In this document: piece by piece, positions 35,760 to 45,032 of the stretch
How the letters are laid out: the number at the start of each line of letters is the position of its first letter
How positions within the stretch are numbered: the stretch's first letter is position 1
NCBI RefSeq assembly: GCF_049701175.1
Contig: NZ_JBNATW010000001.1
Location: 72,976-136,975, forward strand
Length of the DNA stretch: 64,000 nt
From: Thermovenabulum sp049701175
GTDB taxonomy: Bacteria > Bacillota > Thermosediminibacteria > Thermosediminibacterales > Thermosediminibacteraceae
Direction of reading: 5' to 3'
Notes under the pieces: model-generated
What the model was told of the DNA's origin: nothing
What the model saw: the letters and a program-made list of their open reading frames with translations, nothing else
Databases searched by the model: none
Position numbers and translations under genes: made by a program

Positions 35760-36950
35760 TTATAGTTCGATGACCCTGCCCTCTTCGGCGGACCAATACG
35801 CGGCATATATTACCTTTATGGTTTCGTATGCCAGATTAAAATCGGACATGGGCTTTCTGTTATATTTTACGCATTCTAAGAAATCCTGCAGTTCTCCCGT
35901 GTAACCCCTCAAAATCTCATCGGTTATAAATACGTGCTGCCATCCTATGTAAGTAGGTAGCATTTCCGCTAAGTTTACATCTTCAAGCCCCTTATCGTCG
36001 AGAAAATAAGTATCCATATTGCCCGGTGGTGTTATCCTGCAAATCAGCGAGGAATCGTTGGTATATACCTCTACGTAATTAACGGTGCCGCCCAATACAG
36101 TGTCGGACGCTATTACGAGGGCTTTAGTTCCATCGGAAAAGGTCAGCGTAAGGGTGGCTACATCCTCCACATCGTAAGGATTTGCTCTAATGTAGGATAT
36201 ATCGGATTTGTCAATGGCTTTTGTAGCCGTTCCTACATCGCAGCAAACCTTCTTAACCTTAATCTCCTCGCCCCTCGCTTTCGCCTCGCGCTGCTTTAAC
36301 CACAGTATTCCTGAAAGGGGATGGCATCCCGTCCTGATAAGAGGACCTCCCCCAATTTTATCCCAGTATCCGGCAACCGGGGAACTTGAACCGCTTAAAC
36401 TTTCCTCTCCCTTCATAAAAAGAATCTTGCTCTTTTTCTTTTCTATTAATTCGGCGGCTTTCTGGACGGTGGGAGCGTATACGTAATTTTCCGCATACAT
36501 AAATAACCTATCGCTACCCTCTACCACTTTTTTCAGGTCTTCGATTTCTTCCAATACATATTCGAACATTACCTTTTTGGGAACCATTTTACCGATGGGT
36601 TGTGGGTCTCCTTCCCTGCCGAAATATCCCGTCAGTGGCTTTTCGCATATTACATGCTTGCCAGCCTGTAAAGCCTCACGTGTAATTTGCGGATGTAAAA
36701 AGGGTGGGGTACAGATATCCACTATATCTATTTCTTCATCCTCCAGGATTTCGCGATAATCCTTACAGGTTCTTTCAATCCCGTAAGTTTGAGCGTATTT
36801 TTTTGCTTTTTCTTCATCTATATCCGAAAGAGTCTTTAACCTTATAGGTATACCGCTGACTTTTTTATAACCGTTGCAGTGCAATTGACAGGCATAACCG
36901 CTTCCGACTATCCCTATGGTAATGGGTTTATCCGAAAATTCATTTCTCAT
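35760..36950 (-). CDS. Gfo/Idh/MocA-family dehydrogenase (second copy)
   Basis: A 396-residue dehydrogenase, longer than its neighbour. It has the Rossmann motif TIGIVGSGYACQLHCNGY, the HVICEKPLTGYFG catalytic-lysine motif near 95, an insertion after it (GREGDPQPIGKMVPKKV), and GGGPLIRTGCHPLSG near 200. Sequence similarity to the neighbouring copy is low outside the core, so they probably act on different intermediates. It starts at ATG 36950 after a weak AGGGTG. It lies downstream of a G/C-rich hairpin (37064-37087). Confidence 0.9.
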   Translation of the reverse strand: MRNEFSDKPITIGIVGSGYACQLHCNGYKKVSGIPIRLKTLSDIDEEKAKKYAQTYGIERTCKDYREILEDEEIDIVDICTPPFLHPQITREALQAGKHVICEKPLTGYFGREGDPQPIGKMVPKKVMFEYVLEEIEDLKKVVEGSDRLFMYAENYVYAPTVQKAAELIEKKKSKILFMKGEESLSGSSSPVAGYWDKIGGGPLIRTGCHPLSGILWLKQREAKARGEEIKVKKVCCDVGTATKAIDKSDISYIRANPYDVEDVATLTLTFSDGTKALVIASDTVLGGTVNYVEVYTNDSSLICRITPPGNMDTYFLDDKGLEDVNLAEMLPTYIGWQHVFITDEILRGYTGELQDFLECVKYNRKPMSDFNLAYETIKVIYAAYWSAEEGRVIEL

Positions 36951-37063
36951 AATTTTTCACCCTTTTTTCGTAAAATTATATATTTTATCTTAGTTTTTGT
37001 TGTATTGTATATTTATAATAAACTTAATTATCTGATTTTATAGATGACTATATACCCCAAGAT

Positions 37064-37087
37064 GGGGAGGGTGGCTTTACCCCCCCC
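37064..37087 (-). other. G/C-rich intergenic hairpin
   Basis: GGGGAGGGT, a 6-nt loop, then ACCCCCCCC. It stands in the 173-bp gap between the isomerase gene and the second Gfo/Idh/MocA gene. No T run follows on the minus strand. Confidence 0.6.
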
Positions 37088-37123
37088 TTCTAATCTTAAA
37101 AAATTTTATATTAACCTAATTTG

Positions 37124-37927
37124 TTAACTCCTGTATGGCTCTATTCCAAAGTGTCTAAAAAATTCAATCCCCTTTTTGATATCTTCTTTAAAATCTGTAA
37201 ACACGCTTGCTTCAATGGATATTATCTCCTTATAGCATATTTTCTTTAAGACGTTTATAAAAGGAGTATAATCGTATCCATCATCCAGGCTGGGAACGAA
37301 CCTTTCAGGAAAATTCGAAAGAGGATTGTCCACATGGATGTGTTTTACGTATTTCTCGTAGGCCGCAATATCCTCCACATCCCTATTCATAGCGGGAAGA
37401 TACCTTAAATCGCACATAGTTTTTAAATTGTACCTTCCGAATTCCTCAATGAATTTTACCGCTTCGGGGATGGTATTTACGAAATTCGACAGGCTTTTCC
37501 CGAGGGGCTCCAGCAATACGGTGATATTGTATTCCGCGGTGATATCGCATAAGATGTTTAAAAAGGTCAATAGTTTTTCATATGCTCCCTTTACATCGCC
37601 TTCGGTCGGCAGGCTTCGGGCTTTTCCGTTGCCAAAAACGTAATAGCGGGCACCCATCTCAGCGGTTCTATACGCACCCTTTTTCAAATACTCGGTCCAA
37701 TAATTCAAATCAAAGTCGGGGGAAGTAATCGATACGGTCAAAGGAACGGGATTATCGTATACCTCGCACGTGATTCCAGAGTCCCTTACCTTTTTTAAGG
37801 CCGCCTTATACTCATCCTCGCTTAATTCCATAATTTCTTTTATATGCAATTCCGCACAATCGTAACCAGCTCGAGCAATATCGTCGATGTCTTTAATATA
37901 GCCGAAGCAGGACAACCTCATTTTCAT
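37124..37927 (-). CDS. TIM-barrel sugar phosphate isomerase/epimerase
   Basis: A 267-residue xylose-isomerase-like barrel (AP-endonuclease family 2 fold). Metal-site positions are recognisable: VLLEPLGKS (Glu about 151), TMCDLRYLP (Asp about 184), KHIHVDNP (His about 211) and IISIEASV near the C-terminus. It starts at ATG 37927 after GGGGGAAA and follows a zinc alcohol dehydrogenase by 45 bp. In a Thermotoga-type inositol route this position would be the 5-keto-L-gluconate epimerase (IolO), but the sequence match is only at fold level. Confidence 0.87.
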   Translation of the reverse strand: MKMRLSCFGYIKDIDDIARAGYDCAELHIKEIMELSEDEYKAALKKVRDSGITCEVYDNPVPLTVSITSPDFDLNYWTEYLKKGAYRTAEMGARYYVFGNGKARSLPTEGDVKGAYEKLLTFLNILCDITAEYNITVLLEPLGKSLSNFVNTIPEAVKFIEEFGRYNLKTMCDLRYLPAMNRDVEDIAAYEKYVKHIHVDNPLSNFPERFVPSLDDGYDYTPFINVLKKICYKEIISIEASVFTDFKEDIKKGIEFFRHFGIEPYRS

Positions 37928-37972
37928 TTTTTATTTCCCCCTCACGGAATAATTCTTTTCTTCGATTTTATT

Positions 37973-39019
37973 TTAATCAGTTTTTATTAACACCTTTATG
38001 TCCTTACTATTTTCCGAGGCAAGCCTCCGGAATACGTCGGGAACCTCCGAAAGGGAATGCACAGAAGTGATTATATCGCCAACATTCAATTTTTTATTTA
38101 TTAGATAATCCATGACTTCATGCATTTCATTCGTAAACATATAGCTTCCGTATACGGTTAGCTTTCGTCCCACTATGTCGATGGGATTTATTTCTACCAC
38201 CTTTCTTATCATGGCTACCAGAACGATACTTCCGCCGTTCCTGACAAGTTTGATTGAATCATTTATAACATTGGGAGCTCCTGCCGTAACTATTATTCTG
38301 TCAAAGCCAACATTATCTGTTAATTCAAGGGCTTTTTCTACGGGCTCATTCTTTACGTTCAAAACGTAATCCGCTCCGCATTTCATTGCCGCTTCCAGTC
38401 TAAAATCCACTATATCCGTTACGGCAACTTTTCCCGACCCGAATATTTTTAAAAACTGGGTAATCATTAAACCTATAGGCCCTGAACCTATAACGAGAAC
38501 ATTCTCTCCTTTTTCAAAGTTTCCTTCCTTAGCAGCACAGTAGCATACTGCCAGGGGTTCTAATAGGGCGCCCTCTTCAAAGGTGACTCCTTCTTTAAGG
38601 GGAACGAGTGAAAATTCCGGCACGCAGACGTACTCAGCAAAACCACCATCGCATCTTTTCTTTTCTATCCCTAAGGTTCTCCCTACGCTCCTTCTGTAAT
38701 TGCATAAATTTATCAATCCTTTTTTACAGTAATAGCATTTTCCGCAATAAAGAATTGGATTTACGCTTACCCGTTGCCCTATCCTTTCCTTAGAAACACC
38801 GGGCCCTACCTCCACCACTTCTCCCGAAAACTCATGTCCGAATATTAGAGGCGGTCTCGCCCTGTCGGACCCGATTTTATACTCCTCGATATCCGAACCG
38901 CAAATGGAAGCAAATCTTACCTTTATGCATACCTCCCCTTCCTTAGGTACGGGTTTTTCCACCTCTTCGTATCTCATATCCATGGGGCCGTGAAACACAA
39001 CCGCTTTCATCCTATCCAT
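37973..39019 (-). CDS. Zinc-dependent alcohol/polyol dehydrogenase
   Basis: A 348-residue medium-chain dehydrogenase. The catalytic zinc ligands appear as SICGSDIEE and GHEFSGEV; the structural zinc cluster is CGKCYYCKKGLINLC; the NAD Rossmann motif is VLVIGSGPIGLM near 170. ATG 39019 lies just after GAGGTGAAGG, and longer starts are upstream of that site. It sits beside the IolN-like hydrolase, so it could be the inosose 3-dehydrogenase (IolM). The paralogue at 40245-41276 is an equal candidate. Confidence 0.9.
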   Translation of the reverse strand: MDRMKAVVFHGPMDMRYEEVEKPVPKEGEVCIKVRFASICGSDIEEYKIGSDRARPPLIFGHEFSGEVVEVGPGVSKERIGQRVSVNPILYCGKCYYCKKGLINLCNYRRSVGRTLGIEKKRCDGGFAEYVCVPEFSLVPLKEGVTFEEGALLEPLAVCYCAAKEGNFEKGENVLVIGSGPIGLMITQFLKIFGSGKVAVTDIVDFRLEAAMKCGADYVLNVKNEPVEKALELTDNVGFDRIIVTAGAPNVINDSIKLVRNGGSIVLVAMIRKVVEINPIDIVGRKLTVYGSYMFTNEMHEVMDYLINKKLNVGDIITSVHSLSEVPDVFRRLASENSKDIKVLIKTD

Positions 39020-39047
39020 TCCCTTCACCTCATTTCTCTTTTCATTT

Positions 39048-39086
39048 TTTAGAGAGTGGGGTAAGCTCACCCACACTCTCTAAAAT
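39048..39086 (-). other. Intergenic hairpin without U-tract
   Basis: TTTTAGAGAGTG pairs with CACTCTCTAAAA around a GGGT/ACCC inner stem, in the gap between the IolN-like gene and the dehydrogenase that starts at 39019. On the minus strand it is followed by A-rich sequence. Confidence 0.65.
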
Positions 39087-39104
39087 AAATACAAGCTTTC
39101 ATTT

Positions 39105-40067
39105 TTATGACGGCCATGCAATTGTGTAGAGGTGCTTTCCGCCCTTCGTGGGACCCTTTAAAAGGGCTTCGATTTCATCTGGATCCCTTTGAGAAATTAA
39201 TTTAGCATCGGGAAGTTTTCCAGGTGGAAATACTGATAAAATGTCGTTGTGAAGTTTCAGCAAATAATCGCATGCCCTTTCAATACAGGCTTTTGCCTTA
39301 TTGGGATCGGCCTTCGTAGCCTTACCCAGGACTCCTTCGGGAGCAGTCACGCATTCTATTCCCACGTTTCCCACCTGGCAGTGGCCGGGTATGGGATATC
39401 CGTAAATGTCTCCTCCCCTGTCCACGTGTCCCGGCGGGAGATAACCTTTAATCGTCGTATCTTCAGCATTTTCCATATCGCAGAATTCTGGGAAAAGAGC
39501 AAGTGAAATGGATGTTTCCGCCTCATCAGCATGCTGAAAGGGAGTATCAAAAGGCCCTCCGTGTTCCTTATCCATTAGTGTCTGTCCCATAACTCTTGGT
39601 AAATCTACAAATAATATCAGGGCAGGTACCTGATACTTTTTAGCCCATTCCTGAATTGCAGAAGGTATGATGTATTCCTGTCCGTGCATACTAATAAAAA
39701 TTTGTTTCCTGAATCCGGTGTTCCAGTAACCCGAAATTATCGCTCTTATCATGGCAGCAAAAACATCATCGGGTAGTGGTACAGTCCCGGGTTGACCTAT
39801 ATGGTGGAAGGGATGGGAACCATACCATAATGGCGAAGCAATGGTGCATCCCGCCTTGGCGGCTACCATTTCGGCAATTCTCGTCACTATAAATGTATCT
39901 TCACCCATTGGACCTGCATTCCCGTGATTTTCTGTGGAACCAACAGGTATTATTATAATATCGTTGACCTTTAGCCTTTCCTCCACATCTTTTTTAGTCA
40001 TGGTGTGATAGTACATTTTATTTGGTTTTTCAATACATCCTTCATTTGGAAATTTCCATTCTCCCAT
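39105..40067 (-). CDS. iolN: Creatininase-family hydrolase, probable 3-dehydro-scyllo-inosose hydrolase (IolN-like)
   Basis: A 320-residue creatininase-superfamily metal hydrolase. Metal and active-site features: PVGSTENHGNAGPMGEDTF (Glu/His/Asp ligands, about 39-57), HPFHHIGQPGTVPLP, ISMHGQEY near 133 and QHADEAETSISLALFP near 178. The opening (EKPNKMYYHTMTKKDVEERL) and overall layout resemble the IolN hydrolases of Thermotoga-type inositol catabolism, which open a diketo-inositol ring. Neighbouring dehydrogenases and epimerase support this. ATG 40067 follows GGGAGGAA. The family is certain; the substrate is inferred. Confidence 0.75.
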   Translation of the reverse strand: MGEWKFPNEGCIEKPNKMYYHTMTKKDVEERLKVNDIIIIPVGSTENHGNAGPMGEDTFIVTRIAEMVAAKAGCTIASPLWYGSHPFHHIGQPGTVPLPDDVFAAMIRAIISGYWNTGFRKQIFISMHGQEYIIPSAIQEWAKKYQVPALILFVDLPRVMGQTLMDKEHGGPFDTPFQHADEAETSISLALFPEFCDMENAEDTTIKGYLPPGHVDRGGDIYGYPIPGHCQVGNVGIECVTAPEGVLGKATKADPNKAKACIERACDYLLKLHNDILSVFPPGKLPDAKLISQRDPDEIEALLKGPTKGGKHLYTIAWPS

Positions 40068-40224
40068 TATTAACTTCCTCCCTTGATATTTTGTTTTTTT
40101 ATATAAAAAGCTGTGATTATTTTTTTCCCTGCCGCTTAATGCATTTTTTCATTCTTTTAAATTTCTAATTAGAACCAATCATCCAATTTCAAATGAACTT
40201 TTAAAAATACTATTGATGTTTTAT

Positions 40225-40234
40225 TGATATATCA
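40225..40234. promoter_or_regulatory. TGATATATCA palindrome (candidate GntR operator, internal)
   Basis: A 10-bp palindrome in the 177-bp gap upstream of the IolN-like gene. It matches the palindromes near the GntR gene (48886-48895, 49644-49653). The minus-strand context TTAGTGATATATCAAT shares flanks with both. Confidence 0.5.
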
Positions 40235-40244
40235 CTAATAAAAA

Positions 40245-41276
40245 TCAATCATTATAAAGTATTACTTTTATATCCTTCGATTTTCTCGAAGCGAGCTCTT
40301 CGAATATCCTCGGGCCCTCGCTCATAGGATAAATACCGGTAATTATCTGTTCCACATTCATCTTTCCCGTCTTAATCATTTCAAGGCCTTCTCTCATTTC
40401 GGTGGTATACATATAACTGCAGTAGAAAGTAATCTCTTTGCATACGGCGTGTTTGTAATCAAAGTTTACCTTTGCGGCGCCGAGTCCTATCCATACCACC
40501 TTCCCACCGTTCCTTACAATCTCCACACCGCCGTTTACGGTTTCCTCTGCCCCCACCGCATCGAATACCACATCTACCCCTACACCATCGGTGATTTTCC
40601 TGGTAAATCCCATCACATCATCTTTCGAATTGATTACCTCTGTGGCTCCGCATTTTTTAGCCATTTCCAACCGGTCTTCCATAATATCAATAGCGATTAT
40701 CCTTTCAGCACCGAAAAATTTCGCGCACTGCATTGTAAGAAGTCCGATGGGGCCCGCGCCGTAAACCGCAACTATCTTACCCTTTAAGTCCCCCGCATGT
40801 TTGGTTGCCCTAAGGGAAATTGCCAGGGGCTCGGTAAGTGCAGCTGCATTGAATGATACGTTGTCGGGAAGCAGCATTATTTTTTCAGCAGGTACCACAA
40901 CGAAATCTGCCATGGCACCGTTATAGGAACCTGCTTTCATAGTTGTTCCTATTATCTTCCTGTTATCGCAAACATTGCTGAATCCTGCTTTGCAGTCCGC
41001 ACAGTAACCGCAGTAAAGATTTGTTTCCACGATTACCCTATCGCCCACTTTAAGCCCCTTTACATTTTCCCCTAACTTGGCTATTTCCCCGGAAAATTCA
41101 TGCCCCATTATGAGTGGAGGGACACGCATCGCGGATTCACCCTTATATCCCGTAAGGTCCGAACCACATATGGATACTGCTTTTACCTTTATCAAAACCT
41201 CATCAGCTTTAGGTTCAGGGGTTTCCACTTCCATGTATTTTAGGTCCCTGGGCCCTAAATAAACCAAGGCTTTCAT
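40245..41276 (-). CDS. Zinc-dependent alcohol/polyol dehydrogenase (second copy)
   Basis: A 343-residue medium-chain dehydrogenase paralogous to the one at 37973-39019. Catalytic zinc region SICGSDLTGYKG and MGHEFSGEI; structural zinc CGYCADCKAGFSNVC; Rossmann motif VAVYGAGPIGLLTMQ near 165. ATG 41276 has a GGTGGGGAG site; longer in-frame readings are upstream of it. It lies between the TRAP genes and the IolN-like gene. An inosose or polyol dehydrogenase role is inferred from context. Confidence 0.9.
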   Translation of the reverse strand: MKALVYLGPRDLKYMEVETPEPKADEVLIKVKAVSICGSDLTGYKGESAMRVPPLIMGHEFSGEIAKLGENVKGLKVGDRVIVETNLYCGYCADCKAGFSNVCDNRKIIGTTMKAGSYNGAMADFVVVPAEKIMLLPDNVSFNAAALTEPLAISLRATKHAGDLKGKIVAVYGAGPIGLLTMQCAKFFGAERIIAIDIMEDRLEMAKKCGATEVINSKDDVMGFTRKITDGVGVDVVFDAVGAEETVNGGVEIVRNGGKVVWIGLGAAKVNFDYKHAVCKEITFYCSYMYTTEMREGLEMIKTGKMNVEQIITGIYPMSEGPRIFEELASRKSKDIKVILYND

Positions 41277-41369
41277 AATTTTCTCCCCACCTCTTTTTAA
41301 TATCACCTCAGATTAAAATGTGCCGGATTTTATGGCCGTTACATTATTTTTTTTGATATTCTTTTTAAC

Positions 41370-41407
41370 GGGCTTGATCCCCTTTTATTTCATGAGGAAT
41401 CAAGCCC
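41370..41407 (-). other. Hairpin after the TRAP genes
   Basis: GGGCTTGATCC pairs with GG-ATCAAGCCC in the gap between dctP and the dehydrogenase gene. On the minus strand GTTAAAAAG follows, not a T run, so it is more likely an RNA-stabilising or processing element. Confidence 0.65.
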
Positions 41408-41427
41408 AATTATTTTTTATAAATTAA

Positions 41428-42498
41428 TCATTGTTTCTTCGCATCTTCAATTGCCTTTAATAATTCATCCACGATTTCATTGCCCACATCCTTGCGGACC
41501 ATATCCGCAACTTTGTTTGCTGCTTCCTTCATCTTGTCCTTTACATCCTGGGATAATTCGATAACCTGCATACCCTTTTCCTTGAGGACGGAAAGCATCT
41601 GATCGTTTTGTACTTTTGCCTGATTGAATAGGTACTCGCTCACTTCGTTCATGCTATCGTCTATTATCTTTTTGTAATCATCCGGCATGCTGTCGTACAG
41701 ATTCTTGTTCATAACTACAGTATGAATAAATGCAATGTGGTGTGTGTGGTTTATGTATTTTTGTACTTCATAAAATTTGCTTGCCATTATTACATCATAG
41801 GGGTTTTCCTGGGCATCTACTGTACCCTGCTGCAGTGCTATATAAAGTTCGTTGAAGTTGAGTGGTGTAGGGTTGGCTCCGAGCGCTTTCCAGAATTCCA
41901 TATGATACTTATTTTCCATTGTCCTAATTTTAATACCCTTAAAATCATTTATGTTATTTATAGCCTTATTAGCCGTCATCTCGCGGTAGCTGATAGGTAC
42001 CATCAAAAGCAGCTTAAATCCGGCTTTTTCGTATTCTTGAGCCAATTTTTGCCTGAATTCTCCCGAAAGGACTTTTTTCGCTACATCAAGGTTGTCGAAA
42101 AGCATAGGTATATCGAAAATTGCGAGTTTGGGCACGAAATTTACCGCTGGAGCAGTGGTCAAGGATACCATCGCTATATTCCCTGCCTGGCAGCTTTCAA
42201 GGGTTTCCCTATCCCCGCCCAGCTGGCTGTCTAAGTATAGTTCAACCTTTATTTTCCCGTTGGACTTTTGTTCGATAAGGTCTTTCATCATCTTGGTAGC
42301 TTTTGCCCTCGGAGTATCTGCATTCAACGCATAGGCACCGGCTATTTGCAAGGTATATTCGGGTCCGCTCGCATTATTGTTTTGCTGTTGTTGCTGCTGT
42401 GAAGGCGTATTGGCATTATTTTTGCTACTGCAGGCAGCTACATTCATCGCTATTAACAGGATAACGAGAATCAATGAGAGGATTTTCATTTTTTTCAT
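41428..42498 (-). CDS. dctP: TRAP transporter solute-binding protein (DctP family)
   Basis: A 356-residue extracytoplasmic binding protein. The signal peptide ends in NVAAC (Cys about 23), so it is probably a lipoprotein. It is followed by a low-complexity linker with six Gln and three Asn. The DctP fold shows in MMKDLIEQKSNGKIKVELY, GIKIRTMENKYHMEFWKALG (the conserved Arg that binds a carboxylate) and TVDAQENPYDVI. The retained Arg suggests an acidic ligand, such as an aldonate, uronate or keto acid. It is the last of the dctQ-dctM-dctP set. Confidence 0.93.
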   Translation of the reverse strand: MKKMKILSLILVILLIAMNVAACSSKNNANTPSQQQQQQNNNASGPEYTLQIAGAYALNADTPRAKATKMMKDLIEQKSNGKIKVELYLDSQLGGDRETLESCQAGNIAMVSLTTAPAVNFVPKLAIFDIPMLFDNLDVAKKVLSGEFRQKLAQEYEKAGFKLLLMVPISYREMTANKAINNINDFKGIKIRTMENKYHMEFWKALGANPTPLNFNELYIALQQGTVDAQENPYDVIMASKFYEVQKYINHTHHIAFIHTVVMNKNLYDSMPDDYKKIIDDSMNEVSEYLFNQAKVQNDQMLSVLKEKGMQVIELSQDVKDKMKEAANKVADMVRKDVGNEIVDELLKAIEDAKKQ

Positions 42499-42626
42499 CT
42501 ACAATGACCTCCTTAAAATTTTATTAAGGGTTTTCAGGGTTTACTTTTAAAATATTTCCCCTAAAGGCTCCTGATTCTTTGCTTCATATCCCACCTCCCG
42601 ATAACATACAATATTAATTTAAATAA

Positions 42627-43919
42627 CTATTTAATCAAAATTAGGCTCAATGCTGGGAAATAGGTAATGATGAACAGCGCTATGGCAAAGGAGATTATAA
42701 AGGGTATAGCCTTTATTCCTATTTTCATTACTTCTTCCTTTACGAGAGGAGAAGCCACGAAAAGGTTTACACCAAATGGCGGTGTTACCATACCTACGGC
42801 AAGGTTTACCACCATTATAACTCCAAGGTGAATGGGATCTATTCCCATTGCAACAGCCGAGGGCAATAGCATAGGGGCAAGAATGGCAATTACTGGACCC
42901 ACATCCATGAACATACCCAAAATCAGGAGGATGATATTAAGCACAAACAAGAAAATAATCCAGTTGTTGGCAAAATTTGCTACTATGAAATCCCTGAGCG
43001 CTACCGGAGCCTGCAGTAATGCAAGGACTCGCCCGAATACTATTGCCAGCGAGAGCAGTACCACTATAGGTGCGTAGGATTTCACCGAGCCTATCAGTAT
43101 ATCCAGAATATTCCTCACGCTCAATGTTTTATATACGAACAGGCACACCAGGATGGAATAAAACACCGAAATCACTGCAGCTTCCGTGGGGGTAACCACA
43201 CCGCTGTATATTCCTCCGAGGATAATCACCGGAGTAAGAAGAGCCCAGAAGCTTTCCATAAAAACTTTTATAAATCCTTTTTCCCTTAATGACCTGTACC
43301 TATTTAGTATTTTTTCCTTGTCCTCCCCGTATTTCTTAGCGTAGATATATGCATAAACCATAAGGGAAAGGCCTATTAAGATTCCCGGGAAAATACCCGC
43401 AATAAATAAGCTACCTATGGATACCCCCGTTACCACACCGTAGGTGACGAAAGGTATGCTGGGAGGTATTATAACACCCAATCCTCCCGCGGTAGCTACG
43501 AGGGCAGCACAGTAAACCTTATCGTAACCTAAGGACACCAAAAAGGGTATAGCCATACCACCCACCGCCGCGGTGGTCGCAACACCAGAACCGGAAATCG
43601 CACCGTAAAACAATGCAGTGATAATTGCGGCAATGGGCATACCCGCAGTTTTGTTTCCTACAAAATACGCAAAAAAGTTAAACAATTTTTCCGAGATTTT
43701 GCCTTTGGTCATAATATCTCCCGAAAGAATGAACAGGGGAATGGCAAGAATGGGCGTGCTATCCAATGCGCTTACCATATTGCGAATGACAAATTGTATA
43801 TTCCCTGCAAAATGGGGATTTAAAAAGCCTGGATAAATGGTTGCCAAACCGAGGGAAACAGCTATCGGTATGCTCATTAGGAGTCCGAGCAATAATATTA
43901 CAAACATTTGAATTGCCAT
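42627..43919 (-). CDS. dctM: TRAP transporter large permease (DctM family)
   Basis: The ion-coupled translocation subunit: 430 residues, about 12 membrane segments. Family features include GLLMSIPIAVSLG, ISGSGVATTAAVGGMAIP, and PPSIPFVTYG and VTPPFGVNLFVAS in the two substrate/ion hairpins. ATG 43919 follows GGAGGTAA. It lies 36 bp after dctQ and 128 bp before dctP. Confidence 0.95.
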   Translation of the reverse strand: MAIQMFVILLLGLLMSIPIAVSLGLATIYPGFLNPHFAGNIQFVIRNMVSALDSTPILAIPLFILSGDIMTKGKISEKLFNFFAYFVGNKTAGMPIAAIITALFYGAISGSGVATTAAVGGMAIPFLVSLGYDKVYCAALVATAGGLGVIIPPSIPFVTYGVVTGVSIGSLFIAGIFPGILIGLSLMVYAYIYAKKYGEDKEKILNRYRSLREKGFIKVFMESFWALLTPVIILGGIYSGVVTPTEAAVISVFYSILVCLFVYKTLSVRNILDILIGSVKSYAPIVVLLSLAIVFGRVLALLQAPVALRDFIVANFANNWIIFLFVLNIILLILGMFMDVGPVIAILAPMLLPSAVAMGIDPIHLGVIMVVNLAVGMVTPPFGVNLFVASPLVKEEVMKIGIKAIPFIISFAIALFIITYFPALSLILIK

Positions 43920-43955
43920 AAATTTTTACCTCCATTTTCCACAATGTAAAACACC

Positions 43956-44435
43956 TTATTTTCCCCATAGCTCCTTAAAGATTCCCAACGCACTTTGGAT
44001 CGACCTTACGATAGCCAGGAAAAAGCCTATGCTGGTGGAACTGTAAATAATGTACATAGGGATACCCATCGCTGGACTTATCTGCTTGCTTAAATATATT
44101 CTGTTAACCGCAGGAAGCGAATTAACGAATAAATAGATAAAAAATATCGTAATAGTTAAGGCTACTAAGATTTTTACTATCTTTTTAATCCCCTTCGGTA
44201 GTATTTCAACGAAAGTATCGACCTTTAATATGGTTCTTTTCTTTATGGTATAACCTATGCTCAAAAAGGCAGACCATACGAAAGCGTATCTGGAAAGCTC
44301 TTCCGCCCAGGAAAGCGACGAATTAAAAACGTACCGCATAATTACCTGAAGCATCATAACGCAGGAGATGAGGGCAAGCAACATACTTAAAACGTATTCT
44401 TCGAAATGCTCATCCAACCATTTTAAAATTTTCAT
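43956..44435 (-). CDS. dctQ: TRAP transporter small permease (DctQ family)
   Basis: A 159-residue four-helix subunit with the family motifs MRYVFNSSLSWAEELSRYAFVW and IGYTIKKRTILKVD. ATG 44435 follows AGAGGTG; the GTG inside that site is not the start. It is first of the TRAP trio and separated from the cupin gene by a 180-bp gap with a strong palindromic hairpin. Confidence 0.93.
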   Translation of the reverse strand: MKILKWLDEHFEEYVLSMLLALISCVMMLQVIMRYVFNSSLSWAEELSRYAFVWSAFLSIGYTIKKRTILKVDTFVEILPKGIKKIVKILVALTITIFFIYLFVNSLPAVNRIYLSKQISPAMGIPMYIIYSSTSIGFFLAIVRSIQSALGIFKELWGK

Positions 44436-44573
44436 TTTGTGCACCTCTCAGATTAAAAAATTCGTAAAAATTTAACATACCTTAAATTTAATTTAATTGG
44501 TATATTATATAAGTGCCGTTATTTTCTGATATTTTAATAAATTCCTTTCCCCCGGATGATAAATTTTTTATAT

Positions 44574-44600
44574 CGGTGCGGTAAAATTTTTACCGCACCG
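44574..44600 (-). other. 27-nt palindromic hairpin between cupin and TRAP genes
   Basis: CGGTGCGGTAAAA, one base, TTTTACCGCACCG: a perfect 13-bp palindrome 14 bp after the cupin stop. On the minus strand A-rich sequence follows, so termination would be weak; it could reduce read-through from the AOR half into the TRAP half. Confidence 0.65.
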
Positions 44601-44614
44601 GCAGGTTAATGTTC

Positions 44615-44974
44615 TTACTTCCTATGGCTTTCAAGCTGAGGCGAATAAATCCATATAAATTTTAGCGGCTCATCCCCCGTATTTACTATGGAATGGTATT
44701 CACCGGGGGGATTGTAGATGCAAACACCGGGTTCTATGGGAATTTCTTTGTCTTTTGTAATGAACTTCCCCTTTCCCTGGAAAAAGTACATCACCTCTTC
44801 CTCGTTTTCATGCTTGTGCTCCGGAACCATGCTGCCCACATAGGTTTCGTTTATTCCTACTGCCAAGTTTTTAGACCCTACCGTCTTTTCCGACACCAGA
44901 ATCCAGGAAGTCCTCGCCGGCTCCCTGTACTCCCCTTTCACATCTTTAATGTGTACAGCTTTTGTTTCAGACAT
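44615..44974 (-). CDS. Small cupin-domain protein
   Basis: A 119-residue single cupin. Cupin motif 1 is GSMVPEHKHENEEEVMYFFQGKG (two His, Glu as metal ligands, about 47-68; shown split: GSMVPEHKHENEEE then VMYFFQGKG), and motif 2 is PGVCIYNPPGEYHSIVN near 83-98. Small cupins of this kind act as sugar-pathway isomerases or as accessory binders. It lies 58 bp after the AOR gene and is co-directional with the cluster. Specific function is unknown. Confidence 0.88.
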   Translation of the reverse strand: MSETKAVHIKDVKGEYREPARTSWILVSEKTVGSKNLAVGINETYVGSMVPEHKHENEEEVMYFFQGKGKFITKDKEIPIEPGVCIYNPPGEYHSIVNTGDEPLKFIWIYSPQLESHRK

Positions 44975-45032
44975 TTTATTTCTCCTTTCTTTTTTAAATT
45001 TTTATTTATAACAATTTATATCAGTAATTTTA

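Noticed and set aside
42360..42405. Poly-Gln/Asn tract in DctP as something special
   Set aside because: It is a low-complexity linker just after the lipobox, common in binding lipoproteins.
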